Positions 34,244 through 44,207 of a stretch of DNA of 48,855 nt are shown here, one piece after another (the stretch's first letter is position 1; each line of letters starts with the position of its first letter). Position numbers and translations under genes: made by a program. Source of the stretch: Pseudofulvimonas gallinarii (GTDB taxonomy: Bacteria > Pseudomonadota > Gammaproteobacteria > Xanthomonadales > UBA2363). The notes under the pieces were generated by a model that made no database searches, was not told the DNA's origin, and saw only the letters and a program-made list of their open reading frames with translations. The DNA lies in the NCBI RefSeq assembly GCF_004343305.1, contig NZ_SMAF01000017.1:13043-61897 (forward strand), given 5' to 3'.

Positions 34244-35094
34244 CGCCGGTCGAGGAACGCCGCTTCACGCTGGCCTCCGGCCTGGCGCTGGCGGCGCGCG
34301 TCCACCATCCCGGGGCGCCTCGCCGCGTGCTGGCGGTGCACGGCTGGCTCGACAATGCCGCGAGCTTCGACGCCATCGCGTCGCTGCTGCCGGATTGCGA
34401 GATCGTCGCGCTGGACCTGGCCGGGCATGGTCGCTCCGATCATCGACCGCCCGGCGCCTGGTACCACTATGTCGATTACCTCGACGAACTGCTTCAGGTG
34501 CTGGACCAGTTGCAGTGGACCCGGAGTACCTGGCTCGGCCACTCGCTGGGCGGCGCGCTGCTGTCGCTGCTGGCGTCGGCATGTCCGGCGCGCGTCGAAC
34601 ACCTGCTGTTGATCGAGTCGGCGGGTCCGTTGTCGGGCGAAGCGACAGACGCGCCCGGACGCCTGCGCGATGCACTGGACGAGCGCATGGCCTTCGCCGC
34701 GGGCAAACGCCTGCGCGTATTCGAAGATCTCGACGCCGCCGTACAGGCGCGCCGGCAGGCCGGCGGGCTGTCGGAACGGGCGTCGCGCTCCCTGGTCGAC
34801 CGGGGCGTCGAAGCTGTCGCCGGCGGCTGGCGCTGGTCCAGCGATCCACGGCTGCGCCTGGCCAGCCCGTTCCGCGTCGACGCGGCGCATGTGGATGCCA
34901 TCCTTCGCCAGATCGAATGCCCGACGCTGATGCTGCTCGCCGATCCACCGCTGCCGTTCATGGACGCCGCGCAGCGGGCGGCGCGGCTGGCCGCGCTGGC
35001 GAAGGCGGAACGCCGCGATTTCCCCGGCCACCATCACCTGCACATGGAAACGCCGGCGCCGCTGGCGGAAGCGATCCGCGCGTTCCTCGGGTAG
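34240..35094 (+). CDS. Alpha/beta-fold hydrolase
   Basis: A 284-residue alpha/beta hydrolase. LAVHGWLDNAASF holds the oxyanion-hole strand, LDLAGHGRSD follows, and the nucleophile elbow is G-H101-S102-L-G-G. The C-terminal His is in FPGHHHLHME. The substrate is unknown; the overall pattern is close to MEST/serine-hydrolase-like proteins. Translation is taken from GTG 34240 in the GTGA overlap with hemH; an ATG at 34204 lies inside hemH and is less likely. Same order (hemH then hydrolase) is common in Lysobacterales from memory, not checked. Confidence 0.88.
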   Translation: MTPVEERRFTLASGLALAARVHHPGAPRRVLAVHGWLDNAASFDAIASLLPDCEIVALDLAGHGRSDHRPPGAWYHYVDYLDELLQVLDQLQWTRSTWLGHSLGGALLSLLASACPARVEHLLLIESAGPLSGEATDAPGRLRDALDERMAFAAGKRLRVFEDLDAAVQARRQAGGLSERASRSLVDRGVEAVAGGWRWSSDPRLRLASPFRVDAAHVDAILRQIECPTLMLLADPPLPFMDAAQRAARLAALAKAERRDFPGHHHLHMETPAPLAEAIRAFLG

Positions 35095-35322
35095 CCGGAG
35101 GTGGCGGTGTCAATGGTCTGACCGCCACGCGTCCGATCCGCCGCGACGGTCTTGAACAGGCGCCGCGCCACTCAACCCGGAACAGCGAACCGCCTTGTCC
35201 GCGTGCGCTCGACCGTCGGCAACCGGCGGATTGCACCGCTTCAGCCAGCCGTGCGAATCCGCCTGGGGCGGCGAATCGCGGTGGTGATAGCCGACCGCGC
35301 ACGCAACAAAGGGAAGGCGTAG

Positions 35323-36096
35323 TCAGCGTGCCAGCGCCAGCGCGAGCGCCGACTTCACGCGCTCGCCTTCGCTGCGCAGCAGCTGCTGGCGGTCGCGGAA
35401 ATCGGGCAGCAGCCGGGCCACCAGTGCCCAGAAATCGGGGCCGTGGTTGCGTTCGAACAGGTGCGCCAGTTCGTGCACGAGCACGTATTCCAGCGCCGCC
35501 GGCGCCGCCATGACCAGCGCGAGATCCAGCGACAGATGGTCTCGCGCCGACAGCGAACCCCACAACGAACGCAGTGGCCGGATGCGCAGGTGCGTCGGTG
35601 CCCGGCCGAGCCGTTCGACATAGGCCGGCATCATCGCGGCGACATCGGCGCGCATCTGCGCTTCCAGGAACGTGCGCAGCTGGCCAGCCGCGATGCGCTG
35701 GCGCTGCGCCGGCAGGCGCGGTGGCAAGGCCAGGTGCAGGCCGTCGCCGCGCAGCACGACCGACGGCCGTGGCGCATCGGCCAGGTGCAAGGGGATCAGT
35801 TCACCGCGCAGCGGCAGGTTCGCGGGCGCGCCTGCGGGCAGGCCCTGCGGCCAGTCGATGGGCGGGCGCCGCTGCGCCTGCTCGGAGATCACCGCCTCCA
35901 GCCATTCGCGCTTGTGCTCGGCGAACGCGGCCGCTTCGTACAGCGGCACCCAGCGCGGCTTGGTGAGGCGCGGTCCGTCGCGTCCAAGGCTCAGGCGCAG
36001 GTGGCGCGTGCGCGCGACATCGATGATGCGGATCAACAGCGGCTGTCCGTTGCTGCCGGCCAGCTCCAGCCAGCGTTCCTTGACCAGGCGGCTCAT
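35323..36096 (-). CDS. SprT/YgjP-like zinc metalloprotease
   Basis: A 257-residue protein of the YgjP (DUF45, M48-related) family. The zinc motif HELAH is at about residues 208-212 in VLVHELAHLFERNHGPDFW, and RPLRSLWGSLSARDHLSLD is the family block containing the RxxRxxWGS signature. The 228 bp downstream (35095-35322) hold no gene. It overlaps rdgC by 4 bp, so the two are co-translated. Cellular role unknown. Confidence 0.9.
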   Translation of the reverse strand: MSRLVKERWLELAGSNGQPLLIRIIDVARTRHLRLSLGRDGPRLTKPRWVPLYEAAAFAEHKREWLEAVISEQAQRRPPIDWPQGLPAGAPANLPLRGELIPLHLADAPRPSVVLRGDGLHLALPPRLPAQRQRIAAGQLRTFLEAQMRADVAAMMPAYVERLGRAPTHLRIRPLRSLWGSLSARDHLSLDLALVMAAPAALEYVLVHELAHLFERNHGPDFWALVARLLPDFRDRQQLLRSEGERVKSALALALAR

Positions 36097-36989
36097 GACA
36101 GGTCGAACAGTTCTCCGAGACGCGCCTGCAGGCGCGTGATCTCGCCGGTAAGCAGCGCGAAGCGGGCGTCCAGCTCGGCGATGGCGTCATCGCCGCCGAT
36201 ATCGCCGAGCTGTTCGTTGACGACGTCGCTGAAGCGCAGTTTGCGCAGGCAGAGGTCTTCGCCGATGACGAACTGCATGCGCTCGTCGTAGCTCACCGCC
36301 AGCTGTGCGACCTGCTTGCCGGCGTTGATGTGCTCGCGCACTTCCTCGGCTTCCAGGTCCTGGCGGCGGCAGCGCACGATTGCGCCATCGTCGGCCGGGT
36401 CGCGCAGTTCGCATTCGTCGCCGAGCGCGAAGTCCTCCGGCAGCGCGTCGCCGGTCAGCCACGCGGTGAGCACCAGGCGCGCCGAGGTCTGTGCCGACAC
36501 CGGCGTGGCCGGGAAACTGCCGAGCGCTTCGCGCAATCCCTGGACGAAGGATTCGCAGACCTTCTTGCTGGCGCTGTCGATGGTCAGCCAGCCGGTGCCG
36601 TGGTCGAGCCAGGCATCGGTGCGCGACGGCTTGATGAACGCGCGCGGCATCAGTTCGGTGAGGACTTCGTCCTTGATGCGCGCGCGCTCCTTGCCACCCG
36701 GACGACGTCCGCGTTCGGCTTCGATGCGGTCGAGCTTTTCTGCGACGGCGTCGTTCACCACCTGCGCCGGCAGGATCCGGCTTTCGCTGCCGAAGGTGAC
36801 CAGCGAATGCTGCCCGAGGCCGTGGCCGAGGACTTCGTGGTTGCGTCCGTAGGGTGAAACGAAGCCCTGCGTGCTCAATTCCAGCGGTCCGGGCGGGCGC
36901 AGGCGCGCGCCTTCAAGCGCGGCGACCAGTTCGCTGTGGCCGGGCAATGCATCGGCGGGGATCTGGAACAGGGTCAGGTTTCGGAACAT
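36093..36989 (-). CDS. rdgC: Recombination-associated protein RdgC
   Basis: A 298-residue nucleoid-associated protein that forms a ring on double-stranded DNA and modulates RecA. The N-terminus MFRNLTLFQIP, the segment STQGFVSPYGR and ILPAQVVNDAVAEKLDRIE are diagnostic. It starts at ATG 36989 and ends overlapping the metalloprotease start by 4 bp. Confidence 0.96.
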   Translation of the reverse strand: MFRNLTLFQIPADALPGHSELVAALEGARLRPPGPLELSTQGFVSPYGRNHEVLGHGLGQHSLVTFGSESRILPAQVVNDAVAEKLDRIEAERGRRPGGKERARIKDEVLTELMPRAFIKPSRTDAWLDHGTGWLTIDSASKKVCESFVQGLREALGSFPATPVSAQTSARLVLTAWLTGDALPEDFALGDECELRDPADDGAIVRCRRQDLEAEEVREHINAGKQVAQLAVSYDERMQFVIGEDLCLRKLRFSDVVNEQLGDIGGDDAIAELDARFALLTGEITRLQARLGELFDLS

Positions 36990-37081
36990 GCGTTGCGTGG
37001 TTGTCCATCGTGATGGCGCGTGACTGTAGCGCCATAGCGTCGCGTTGCGCGAGCCGCTGCGAGTGTGCTTGCGATGCGATT

Positions 37082-37960
37082 CTACGCTGCGTCGCCGGGC
37101 GCGTCGTCGCCGCGATCGGCGAGCCAGTCATGGGCCGTCAACGTTGGGCCGGCGGCTTCGCGTCCGAGTCCGACGAAATCGAACAGGTTGCGATCGGCCA
37201 GTTGCGCCGGCCGCACGTCGGTGAGCGCGCGCGCGATGTTCTCGACGCGACCGGGAAAGCGGCGCTGCCATTCCTGCAGCATGGATTTCACTGCCTGCCG
37301 CTGCAGATGGTCCTGGCTGCCGCAGAGGTTGCAGGGCAGGATCGGGAAACCGCGCATGGCGGCATAGTTCGCCAGGTCGGTTTCGTTGCAGTAGGCCAGT
37401 GGCCGGATCACCACGTGCTGTCCGTCGTCGCTCAGCAGCTTCGGCGCCATCGCGCCCAGGCGGGCGTGGAAGAACAGGTTCAGGAACAGCGTCTCGACCA
37501 TGTCGTCACGATGGTGGCCGAGCGCGATCTTGGTGAATCCCTGCGCGGTCGCGTGGTGGTAGAGCGCGCCGCGGCGCAGGCGCGAGCACAGGCCGCACAT
37601 CGTCTTGCCTTCCGGCACCACGCGCTGCACGACGCTGTAGGTGTCCTGTTCGACGATCGTGAACGGGATGCCGTTGTCGCGCAGGTAGGTGGGCAGCAGG
37701 TCGGCGTCGTAGCCCGGCTGCTTCTGGTCAAGGTGCACGGCATGCAGTTCGAAGCACACGGGTGCCTTGGCCTGCAGGCGCAGGAGGATGTCGAGCAGGG
37801 CGTGGCTGTCCTTGCCGCCGGAAAGGCAGACCATGACCCGGTCGCCTTCCTCGATCATCGCGAAGTCGGCGATCGCCTGGCCGACCTGGCGACGCAGCCG
37901 CTTGGCGACCTTGTGGTCCTGGCGCGGCTGCGATCGGGCGATGCTGGACGGCTGGCTCAT
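37082..37960 (-). CDS. ttcA: tRNA 2-thiocytidine(32) synthetase TtcA
   Basis: A 292-residue PP-loop ATPase that thiolates cytidine 32 of tRNA. The PP-loop SGGKDS is at residues 47-52. The Cys pairs that hold the [4Fe-4S] cluster are [11 protein letters not shown] and CNLCGSQD. The family block [16 protein letters not shown] is also intact. It follows the SulP gene on the same strand by 20 bp, so co-transcription is possible. Confidence 0.96.
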   Translation of the reverse strand: MSQPSSIARSQPRQDHKVAKRLRRQVGQAIADFAMIEEGDRVMVCLSGGKDSHALLDILLRLQAKAPVCFELHAVHLDQKQPGYDADLLPTYLRDNGIPFTIVEQDTYSVVQRVVPEGKTMCGLCSRLRRGALYHHATAQGFTKIALGHHRDDMVETLFLNLFFHARLGAMAPKLLSDDGQHVVIRPLAYCNETDLANYAAMRGFPILPCNLCGSQDHLQRQAVKSMLQEWQRRFPGRVENIARALTDVRPAQLADRNLFDFVGLGREAAGPTLTAHDWLADRGDDAPGDAA

Positions 37961-37980
37961 GTTTCGAAGTATTTTTCGGG

Positions 37981-39672
37981 TCAGGCCACAAGCTGGCGGG
38001 CAAGGATCAGCGCCGCTTCGAAATCACGCGCCATGCCGGCGACCGCCGGGTGCGCGCTGATGCCCATGTCGCGCAGCACCCGCGACGGCTGCGGCTGGAT
38101 GCCCGACAGCAGCACGCGGATCTTCAGGCGGTGGCAGCGGTCGAGGAAGCTCTCCAGCGCCTGCGCACCGGAGGCATCGATCAGCGGCACCAGTCGCAGG
38201 CGCAGGATGAAGGCACGGGGCGGATCGGCGAACTGGTCGAGCACGTTGTCGAGGCGGTTGGCGACGGCGAAGAAGAGCGGCCCGCTGATCCGGAATGCCG
38301 CCACGCCACCGGGCAGCACGTCACGCATGTCCGGCTGGCGATCACCGGCGAGATCGTCCTGGTCCTCGTCGACCAGTGACACGTCCCGGTCCAGCGCCAC
38401 CACTTCGCTCATGCGGTGCATGAACTGGAAGGCCGCCAGCAGCACGCCGACCTGGATCGCGACCGTCAGGTCGAACATCACCGTCAGGCCGAAGGTGGCA
38501 AGCAGTACGACGCGGTCGCCGACTGGCGCCTTCATCAGGTGCCGGAAGCGCTCGATCTCGCTCATGTTCCAGGCGACGACGAGTAGCACCGCCGCAAGCG
38601 CCGGCAGCGGCACCCAGCGCATCAGCGGCGCGAGGACCAGCATGAAGACGAGCAGGAAGACTGCATGCATCATGCCGGCCACGGGCGAACGCGCCCCGGC
38701 CCGCACGTTGGTCGCCGTGCGCGCGATCGCGCCGGTCGCGGGCAGGCCACCGAACAACGCCGATCCGACGTTGGCGATGCCCTGCGCGACCAGCTCGCAG
38801 TTGCTGCGGTGGCGGCCGCCGATCATGCCGTCGGCGACGACCGCCGACAGCAGCGATTCGACGCCGGCAAGGAAGGCGATGGTGAGGGCGCTCGGCAGCA
38901 GTTCGCCGATGCGCGAGAACGGCAGCTCCGGCAGGGCGAACGCCGGCAGTGTCGAGGGGATGTCGCCATAGGCCGAGCCGATGGTTGCCACCGGCAGCGT
39001 CAGGCCCAGGGCGAACAGTGAGCCGGCGATGACGGCGATCAGGAAGCCCGGCCAGGCCGGGCGCCAGCGCCGCAGTCCGATGATCAGCGCCAGGCAGCCG
39101 ACCGTCAGCGCGATGCTCCAGGGATTGAAGGTGCCCAGGTGTTGGCCGTAGGTCTGCAGGCGCTCGAAGAACTCGCCCGGCAGGCGTTCGATCTCCAGGC
39201 CCAGTGCGTCCTTCACCTGGCTCAGGAAGATCGTCACGGCGATTCCGGCGGTGAATCCGGTGATCACCGGTTGCGGCATGTAGCGCATCAGCGCGCCGAC
39301 GCGCATCAGGCCGGCGGCGATCAGGACCAGGCCGGCGATCAGCGTGCACAGCAGCAGTCCGCCGTAGCCGAAACGCTCGATGACGTTGAAGACGACCGGG
39401 ATGAATGCCGCCGTCGGACCACCGATCTGGACGCGCGAACCGCCAAATGCCGAAATGAGAAAGCCGGCGATGATCGCCGTATGCAGGCCTTTCTCGGGCG
39501 TGGTGCCGGACGCGATGGCCAGTGCCATCGCCAGTGGCAGGGCGACCACCGCGACGGTCAGTCCGGCGAGCAGGTCACGGCGCAGGTCCTGCACGCTGTA
39601 GCCATGGCGCAGCACCGTAACCAGCTTGGGCAGGTACAGGTGCCAGGACGGGGTGGCGTTGCGCGAGTACAT
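37981..39672 (-). CDS. SulP family inorganic anion transporter with STAS domain
   Basis: A 563-residue secondary transporter. Residues about 25-420 form the multi-pass SulP core, with [50 protein letters not shown] and VSTGGAIART-like [18 protein letters not shown]. The C-terminal STAS domain (about 440-555) ends with [20 protein letters not shown]. Substrates may be sulfate, bicarbonate or other anions; sequence alone does not decide. No carbonic anhydrase lies next to it. Start ATG 39672. Confidence 0.94.
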   Translation of the reverse strand: MYSRNATPSWHLYLPKLVTVLRHGYSVQDLRRDLLAGLTVAVVALPLAMALAIASGTTPEKGLHTAIIAGFLISAFGGSRVQIGGPTAAFIPVVFNVIERFGYGGLLLCTLIAGLVLIAAGLMRVGALMRYMPQPVITGFTAGIAVTIFLSQVKDALGLEIERLPGEFFERLQTYGQHLGTFNPWSIALTVGCLALIIGLRRWRPAWPGFLIAVIAGSLFALGLTLPVATIGSAYGDIPSTLPAFALPELPFSRIGELLPSALTIAFLAGVESLLSAVVADGMIGGRHRSNCELVAQGIANVGSALFGGLPATGAIARTATNVRAGARSPVAGMMHAVFLLVFMLVLAPLMRWVPLPALAAVLLVVAWNMSEIERFRHLMKAPVGDRVVLLATFGLTVMFDLTVAIQVGVLLAAFQFMHRMSEVVALDRDVSLVDEDQDDLAGDRQPDMRDVLPGGVAAFRISGPLFFAVANRLDNVLDQFADPPRAFILRLRLVPLIDASGAQALESFLDRCHRLKIRVLLSGIQPQPSRVLRDMGISAHPAVAGMARDFEAALILARQLVA

Positions 39673-39764
39673 GGTGAGGTGCCCATTGTAGGCGATCGCC
39701 GCTTCCCCGGGGCGCCGGGCGCGGCGACGCTGCGCTATCCTGCGGCCATCGACGGAGCGCGTCC

Positions 39765-39971
39765 ATGGACCAGTTCGATCCCGCGACGATCGCGCGCAGG
39801 CTCATCGAGCTGCGTACCGAGCATCGCGACCTCAACCTGCTGATCGACCGCCTCAATGACGAACCGGGCGTCGACCAGGTCGCACTGACGCGCATGAAGA
39901 AGCGCAAGCTCCGGCTCAAGGACGAGATCAGCCGCCTTGAAAGCCTGCTGATCCCCGACCTCGGCGCGTAA
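39765..39971 (+). CDS. YdcH family (DUF465) small protein
   Basis: A 68-residue, fully helical and highly charged protein. RRLIELRTEHRDLNLLIDRL and MKKRKLRLKDEISRLESLL are the two helices of the YdcH/DUF465 family, likely a short coiled coil. Function is not established for the family. It is divergent from the SulP gene across 92 bp. Confidence 0.88.
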   Translation: MDQFDPATIARRLIELRTEHRDLNLLIDRLNDEPGVDQVALTRMKKRKLRLKDEISRLESLLIPDLGA

Positions 39972-39989
39972 ACCGCGGGCGTCCAACGC

Positions 39990-40178
39990 CCGTGCCTGCA
40001 CCCCATGCAGTCGCGCCCAATGGCGGCAAGGTGTCTGCTCCTCGCAGTCGCGCCAGGTGGCGGCGAAGCGCCTGCTACCCGCAGTCGTGCCTGGGCGCGA
40101 CGAAGACGTTGCGCCTCGCGGTCGCGCCAGTGACGGCGAAGTCTCTGCTCCGTCATGCCCGCGAAGGCGGGCATCCAG
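39990..40178 (+). repeat. Short repeat cluster ending in a single REP element
   Basis: About four degenerate copies of a 37-40 bp unit (GCAGTCGCGCCAG followed by TGGCGGCGAAG and TCTGCTC or CCTGCTAC) lie between 40004 and 40150. They are followed by one REP palindrome of the same type as in the first 2 kb (core CCCGCGAAGGCGGG, 40152-40178). The remaining 40179-40429 shows no gene. The whole region 39972-40429 is non-coding. Confidence 0.75.
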
Positions 40179-40429
40179 TGTCTTAGTGCAGCGCTGCGAC
40201 GGGCGCCCGCCGGCTGGCGGATGACGGGCGCAATTCGCCGCCCGCCACGTCGTCGGCAGCGGCGGCTCGACACTCCGAGGACGTGGATGAGGACCCCGCG
40301 CCGGCGCAGGTCCAGACGTTGAGTCGTGTGCCCTGGCGGCTTGAACACGCACGGTGCCGGTTGCATTGCCGACGCCGGCTTCGTCGCCGATGCGGGGATG
40401 CCGGTGAACCGGTGTTCGGGCGCCGTGAC

Positions 40430-42937
40430 TCAGTCTTCGCTGGCGGCGGCTTCGCGGGCTTCCGGCGTGAGCTTGAGGATGCCATGGCGGATTTCCCGCG
40501 ACAGGATCAGGCGGGCATCCTCGAGCGCGTCGGTGAGCTGTTCGCCGAATACCAGCCGCGACTGTTCGTTCGTGGTCACCACGCCGAGCGCGCGCAACTG
40601 CTGGATGAAGCCGCGGAACAGCGCCTTGTCGAAGAACTCCGGACCCGACAGTTCCTGCAGCAGGCTCAGCCGCTGTGCGGTGAGGTGGCAGACGTTTTCC
40701 AGTTCGCCGGCGGTAAGCGTGCCGGAACCGGAGCGCGCCAGCACGGCGGCGCAGATGTAGTAGCGCTCGATGGTCTGCAGCAGCGTGTGCCCGAGTAGGC
40801 GCAGCTGGTACTGGCCCAGCGTGCCACCACCGGGACGGCGCACGATGCGGTCGTCCTCGCGGGCGTCCAGCGTGCCTTCGGCGATCAGCACGTCGATGGT
40901 GCGTTCCAGTTCCTGCGCGAATTCGTCGGCGCTCCAGGGCAGGAACAGCTCGGCCTTCAGGAACGGATAGACGATGCGGCCGGCACGCGCGACGCTGGCG
41001 CGGCTCATCTCGCGGTTGTTGAGCAGGCAGCAGCCGATCCAGCCGGCGCAGACCGCCAGGTGCAGGACGTTGTTGCGGAAATAGCTGAGCAGGATGCCCT
41101 GGTCGCCTTGCGCACTGAGCACGTCGCCGAGCGGATGGCTGGTCCGGACCAGCCAGCCGAGTTTCTCGCCATGGGCGACGATGTCCTCGGCGCTGTCCTG
41201 GCAGACGCGGACACGCGAGGAATACGGAACGCGCGTGAACAGGGTCTGGTAGAGCCGGATCTGCGCCAGCAGGTCGCTTTCGCCGAGGGCGTGCTTTGGT
41301 GCCGCCAGGATCGACAGCGCGATGAGGTTGACGGCGTTGACCTCGGCGGTGCGGTTGACCTCGGTCTGAATCCGCGTCGCCAGGCTGTCGACGGCGGGGT
41401 TGAGCCATTCCGCGCGCGGCGACAGGCGTTCGGCCTGCCACTGTGGCGCGTGCGCGTCCATGTGCGCGCGCAGCTCGATCGGCTCGCCGAAGCTGACAGC
41501 GGCCTGGCCGTACTTGTTGCGCAGCACGCGCCAGGAACGCAGCAGGCCGCCGATGCTTTCCTTGCGCTTGGCCTGTCCGGCCAGTTCGCCAAGATAGGAA
41601 TTACCCTCCATCAGCTTTTCGTAGCCGATATAGACCGGCAGGAACACGGCCGGCTGCTGCGGCGTGCGCAGGAAACTCTTCACCGTCATCGCCAGCATGC
41701 CGGCCTTCGGCGCCAGCAGCCGGCCGGTGCGGCTGCGGCCGCCTTCGATGAAATATTCGATGGCGGTGCCGTTCGCGTAGAGCGTGTCCACGTATTCGGC
41801 GAAGACTGCCGGATACAACGCATTGCCCTTGAAGCTGCGACGCAGGAAGAAGGCGCCGCCGCGACGGAGGATGCCGCCGATCACCGGCAGGTTGAGGTTC
41901 ACGCCGGCGGCGATGTGCGGCGGCACCAGGCCGTTGTGGTAGAGCAGGTACGACAGGATCAGGTAGTCGATGTGGCTGCGGTGGCACGGCACGTAGATCA
42001 CCGAGGCGCCATGCGCGGCCTGTTTCACCGTGTCCAGGTGGTGCATGCGCACGCCGTCGTAGGTGCGGTTCCAGAAGCGGTTCAGGATGAACGACAGCGA
42101 GCGCACGAACGGATGCGAGTAGTCGGCGGCGATTTCGCGTGCGAACTTTCGCGCCTGTTTCTGTGCCGCCTCGATGCTGGTGTTGTCGCGTGCGGCCTGG
42201 GCCACGATGGCGTCGCGCACGGCAGGCGATGCCAGCACCGTGTCGATCAGCATGCGCCGGTGCGACAGGTCCGGCCCGATCATGGCGGTGCGCACGCGGC
42301 GGAAGTGCATGCGCAACACGCGCGCCAGCTTGCGGGTCGCCTTCGCCGGCACGGTGCCGTCGTCGAGCAGTTCGCGCACGGACACCGGGCGCGCGAAGCG
42401 GACCCAGGTATTGCGACCGTTGAGCAGCAGCGCGAGCAAGCGGTGGAACCAGCCGGTCACCGCCCAGTGTTCGGAAAACAGCACGCGGAACCAGCCGGTG
42501 CTGCGGTCGGGGGCGCGGCCGACGAAGATCGACACCGGCACCAGCTGGCAGTCGAAGTCCGGATCGGCGGCGGCACGCAGGACCAGGGTGTCGAGCTCGG
42601 CCGTGTCGGCCACCGCGCGGTCGCGGCGCACGAAGGGCATGCTGCGTCGACGCGAGACGTACAGCGTCGAGCGCGTGCGTTCCAGCGCCGGCTGCGGCTC
42701 GAACGGACCGGGCAGCCCGCTTTCGCGGCAGGCGCGGTCGAGGATCAGCTGGTAGCTGGTGCCCTCGCGTTCGAGCACGTAGCACCACGGGCGCGACGGA
42801 TCGAAGCCCCCGTCGGCCTCGGGCTGCTCGATGCGCAGCTTGAGCCAGGGCTTCTGCAGGGCCGAAAGCAACCGCGCCCACAGCGGTGGGCGGTGGGCGC
42901 GGGGATGTTCGAGCGAAGACAGGCCAGACGAAGTCAT
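40430..42937 (-). CDS. plsB: Glycerol-3-phosphate 1-O-acyltransferase PlsB
   Basis: An 835-residue membrane-associated enzyme making lysophosphatidic acid from glycerol-3-phosphate and acyl-ACP or acyl-CoA, the first step of phospholipid synthesis. The acyltransferase motifs are CHRSHIDYLILSY (HX4D, near residue 315), GAFFLRRSFKGN, FIEGGRSRTGRLL and FLPVYIGYEKLMEG. Length is close to E. coli PlsB (about 807). The start ATG at 42937 leaves a basic N-terminus; longer in-frame starts overlap the next gene. Confidence 0.96.
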   Translation of the reverse strand: MTSSGLSSLEHPRAHRPPLWARLLSALQKPWLKLRIEQPEADGGFDPSRPWCYVLEREGTSYQLILDRACRESGLPGPFEPQPALERTRSTLYVSRRRSMPFVRRDRAVADTAELDTLVLRAAADPDFDCQLVPVSIFVGRAPDRSTGWFRVLFSEHWAVTGWFHRLLALLLNGRNTWVRFARPVSVRELLDDGTVPAKATRKLARVLRMHFRRVRTAMIGPDLSHRRMLIDTVLASPAVRDAIVAQAARDNTSIEAAQKQARKFAREIAADYSHPFVRSLSFILNRFWNRTYDGVRMHHLDTVKQAAHGASVIYVPCHRSHIDYLILSYLLYHNGLVPPHIAAGVNLNLPVIGGILRRGGAFFLRRSFKGNALYPAVFAEYVDTLYANGTAIEYFIEGGRSRTGRLLAPKAGMLAMTVKSFLRTPQQPAVFLPVYIGYEKLMEGNSYLGELAGQAKRKESIGGLLRSWRVLRNKYGQAAVSFGEPIELRAHMDAHAPQWQAERLSPRAEWLNPAVDSLATRIQTEVNRTAEVNAVNLIALSILAAPKHALGESDLLAQIRLYQTLFTRVPYSSRVRVCQDSAEDIVAHGEKLGWLVRTSHPLGDVLSAQGDQGILLSYFRNNVLHLAVCAGWIGCCLLNNREMSRASVARAGRIVYPFLKAELFLPWSADEFAQELERTIDVLIAEGTLDAREDDRIVRRPGGGTLGQYQLRLLGHTLLQTIERYYICAAVLARSGSGTLTAGELENVCHLTAQRLSLLQELSGPEFFDKALFRGFIQQLRALGVVTTNEQSRLVFGEQLTDALEDARLILSREIRHGILKLTPEAREAAASED

Positions 42938-42959
42938 GGCCGGATTGTGCCTCGTCCGG

Positions 42960-43850
42960 TCAGTTGGCGGCAGCTGCGCCGCTTTCGTTGAGCTTGTCCA
43001 GGGTGTCCTTGCCATACCAGCGGCCATCGACACGGACCATCTGGGTGTCGAACTCCAGCGGCGCACCCAGGAGCTCCATCTTCACACGGACATTGGCGTT
43101 GTCGCCGTCCTGGCTGACGGTTTCGGCGCGGACGGTGGACAGCGTGCGGTCGAGGTCGATGTCATAGGCCTTGAAGATGTCCTTGACACCGGTGAAGGCG
43201 GTGGAGAACAGGCCCATCATGCCGTTGAAGTCGAGGGCATAGACCTCGTCCAGGGTCTTCACCGGCAGCGAGCGGGCGGTGCTGACGATGGCGGCAACGG
43301 CGCGTTCGGCGCGGTTGATCTCGGCGAACTGCCCGGTTTCGGCCCAGCTGGCGATGGCATTGAGGATGCCGGAGGCCTGGGCCTTCTGCGTCGCCGTCAT
43401 GTCCTGGTCTTCATTGATCGCCTGCAGCGCGAAGCCCTTGCCCATCGCGATCATGGCCGGCAGCTGCGCCTTCATTTCCGGCGCCTGCAACTGTTCCAGC
43501 TGCGGACGGATCTCGGCCATCATCTCGGCCTCGGCGTTCGGGCCGGTCAGGCGCTGCATGGTCTGTGCGAATTCGGCGCGGCGCTCTTCGGTGATCTCTT
43601 CCGACTTCAGGTCGGCCATGAAGCGCTGCTTGGCCTGCTCCAGGCGGGCCGGCGGCACCGAGGCGTTGACGAGCGCCACGAAATCGCCCTTGCGCAGCAG
43701 TTCGGCGGAGCCGAGCACCGCGCCGTGCGGCGTGTCACCCGACGTGGCTGCAGCAGAAGACGATGCGCCGCCATTGTCGCCGCCACAGGCGGCCAGCAGT
43801 GCAACGGCGCCGAACAGGGCAAGGCGCGGAACGAGGTTGAGGCGGGACAT
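42960..43850 (-). CDS. Lipoprotein of unknown function
   Basis: A 296-residue protein with a lipoprotein signal (lipobox LLAAC, Cys22) and a Gly/Ser/Ala linker. The remainder is mostly helical, with two repeated-looking parts (LLRKGDFVALVNASVPPA, MKAQLPAMIAMGKGFALQAI) and a beta-rich end (VRVKMELLGAPLEFDTQMVRVDGRWYGKD) that resembles NTF2-like or DUF4878-type lipoproteins. No named family was recognised. GGAGAA precedes ATG 43850. It lies 22 bp upstream of plsB on the same strand, so they may share a transcript. Confidence 0.82.
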   Translation of the reverse strand: MSRLNLVPRLALFGAVALLAACGGDNGGASSSAAATSGDTPHGAVLGSAELLRKGDFVALVNASVPPARLEQAKQRFMADLKSEEITEERRAEFAQTMQRLTGPNAEAEMMAEIRPQLEQLQAPEMKAQLPAMIAMGKGFALQAINEDQDMTATQKAQASGILNAIASWAETGQFAEINRAERAVAAIVSTARSLPVKTLDEVYALDFNGMMGLFSTAFTGVKDIFKAYDIDLDRTLSTVRAETVSQDGDNANVRVKMELLGAPLEFDTQMVRVDGRWYGKDTLDKLNESGAAAAN

Positions 43851-44207
43851 GGCGTTCTCCAGTCGGAAGTTGGGCAAGGTGGGCGTCCCCGTGATCGGCA
43901 CGGGCGTTGTCGGTCTCGTAATGGGCCGGGCGCAACAGCGCGGGGACTGACGTCCGGATGGCGAGCTGTCTGGGCCGGGCTGTGGACGTCGGGCGGCACT
44001 GTAGAGCCGGAATGCCCTGCAGGCAAGCCGGACTGATGGCATGGGCGCCACCGCCGCGAACGTGCTGTGATGGGCGATTGCCTAACCGGGTGTCGGCCAC
44101 CGTGGCAGATCGGTCGGGTCGGGCGGCGGAATCCGGCAGTGCCGGATCGGCAGCATCGGCAGGCCGTTGCAGTCGCCGGCAACCGCTGCGTGGGGCACAC
44201 AGCCGGT
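43851..44207. other. Intergenic region between hemW and the lipoprotein gene
   Basis: 357 bp without a credible gene. It should hold the promoter of the minus-strand lipoprotein gene and the 3' end of the hemW transcript. No clear promoter, terminator or repeat was recognised. Confidence 0.5.

Noticed and set aside
41060-42991. A 643-codon plus-strand open frame opposite plsB
   Set aside because: PlsB on the minus strand has all acyltransferase motifs in order; the plus-strand frame is an antisense shadow.
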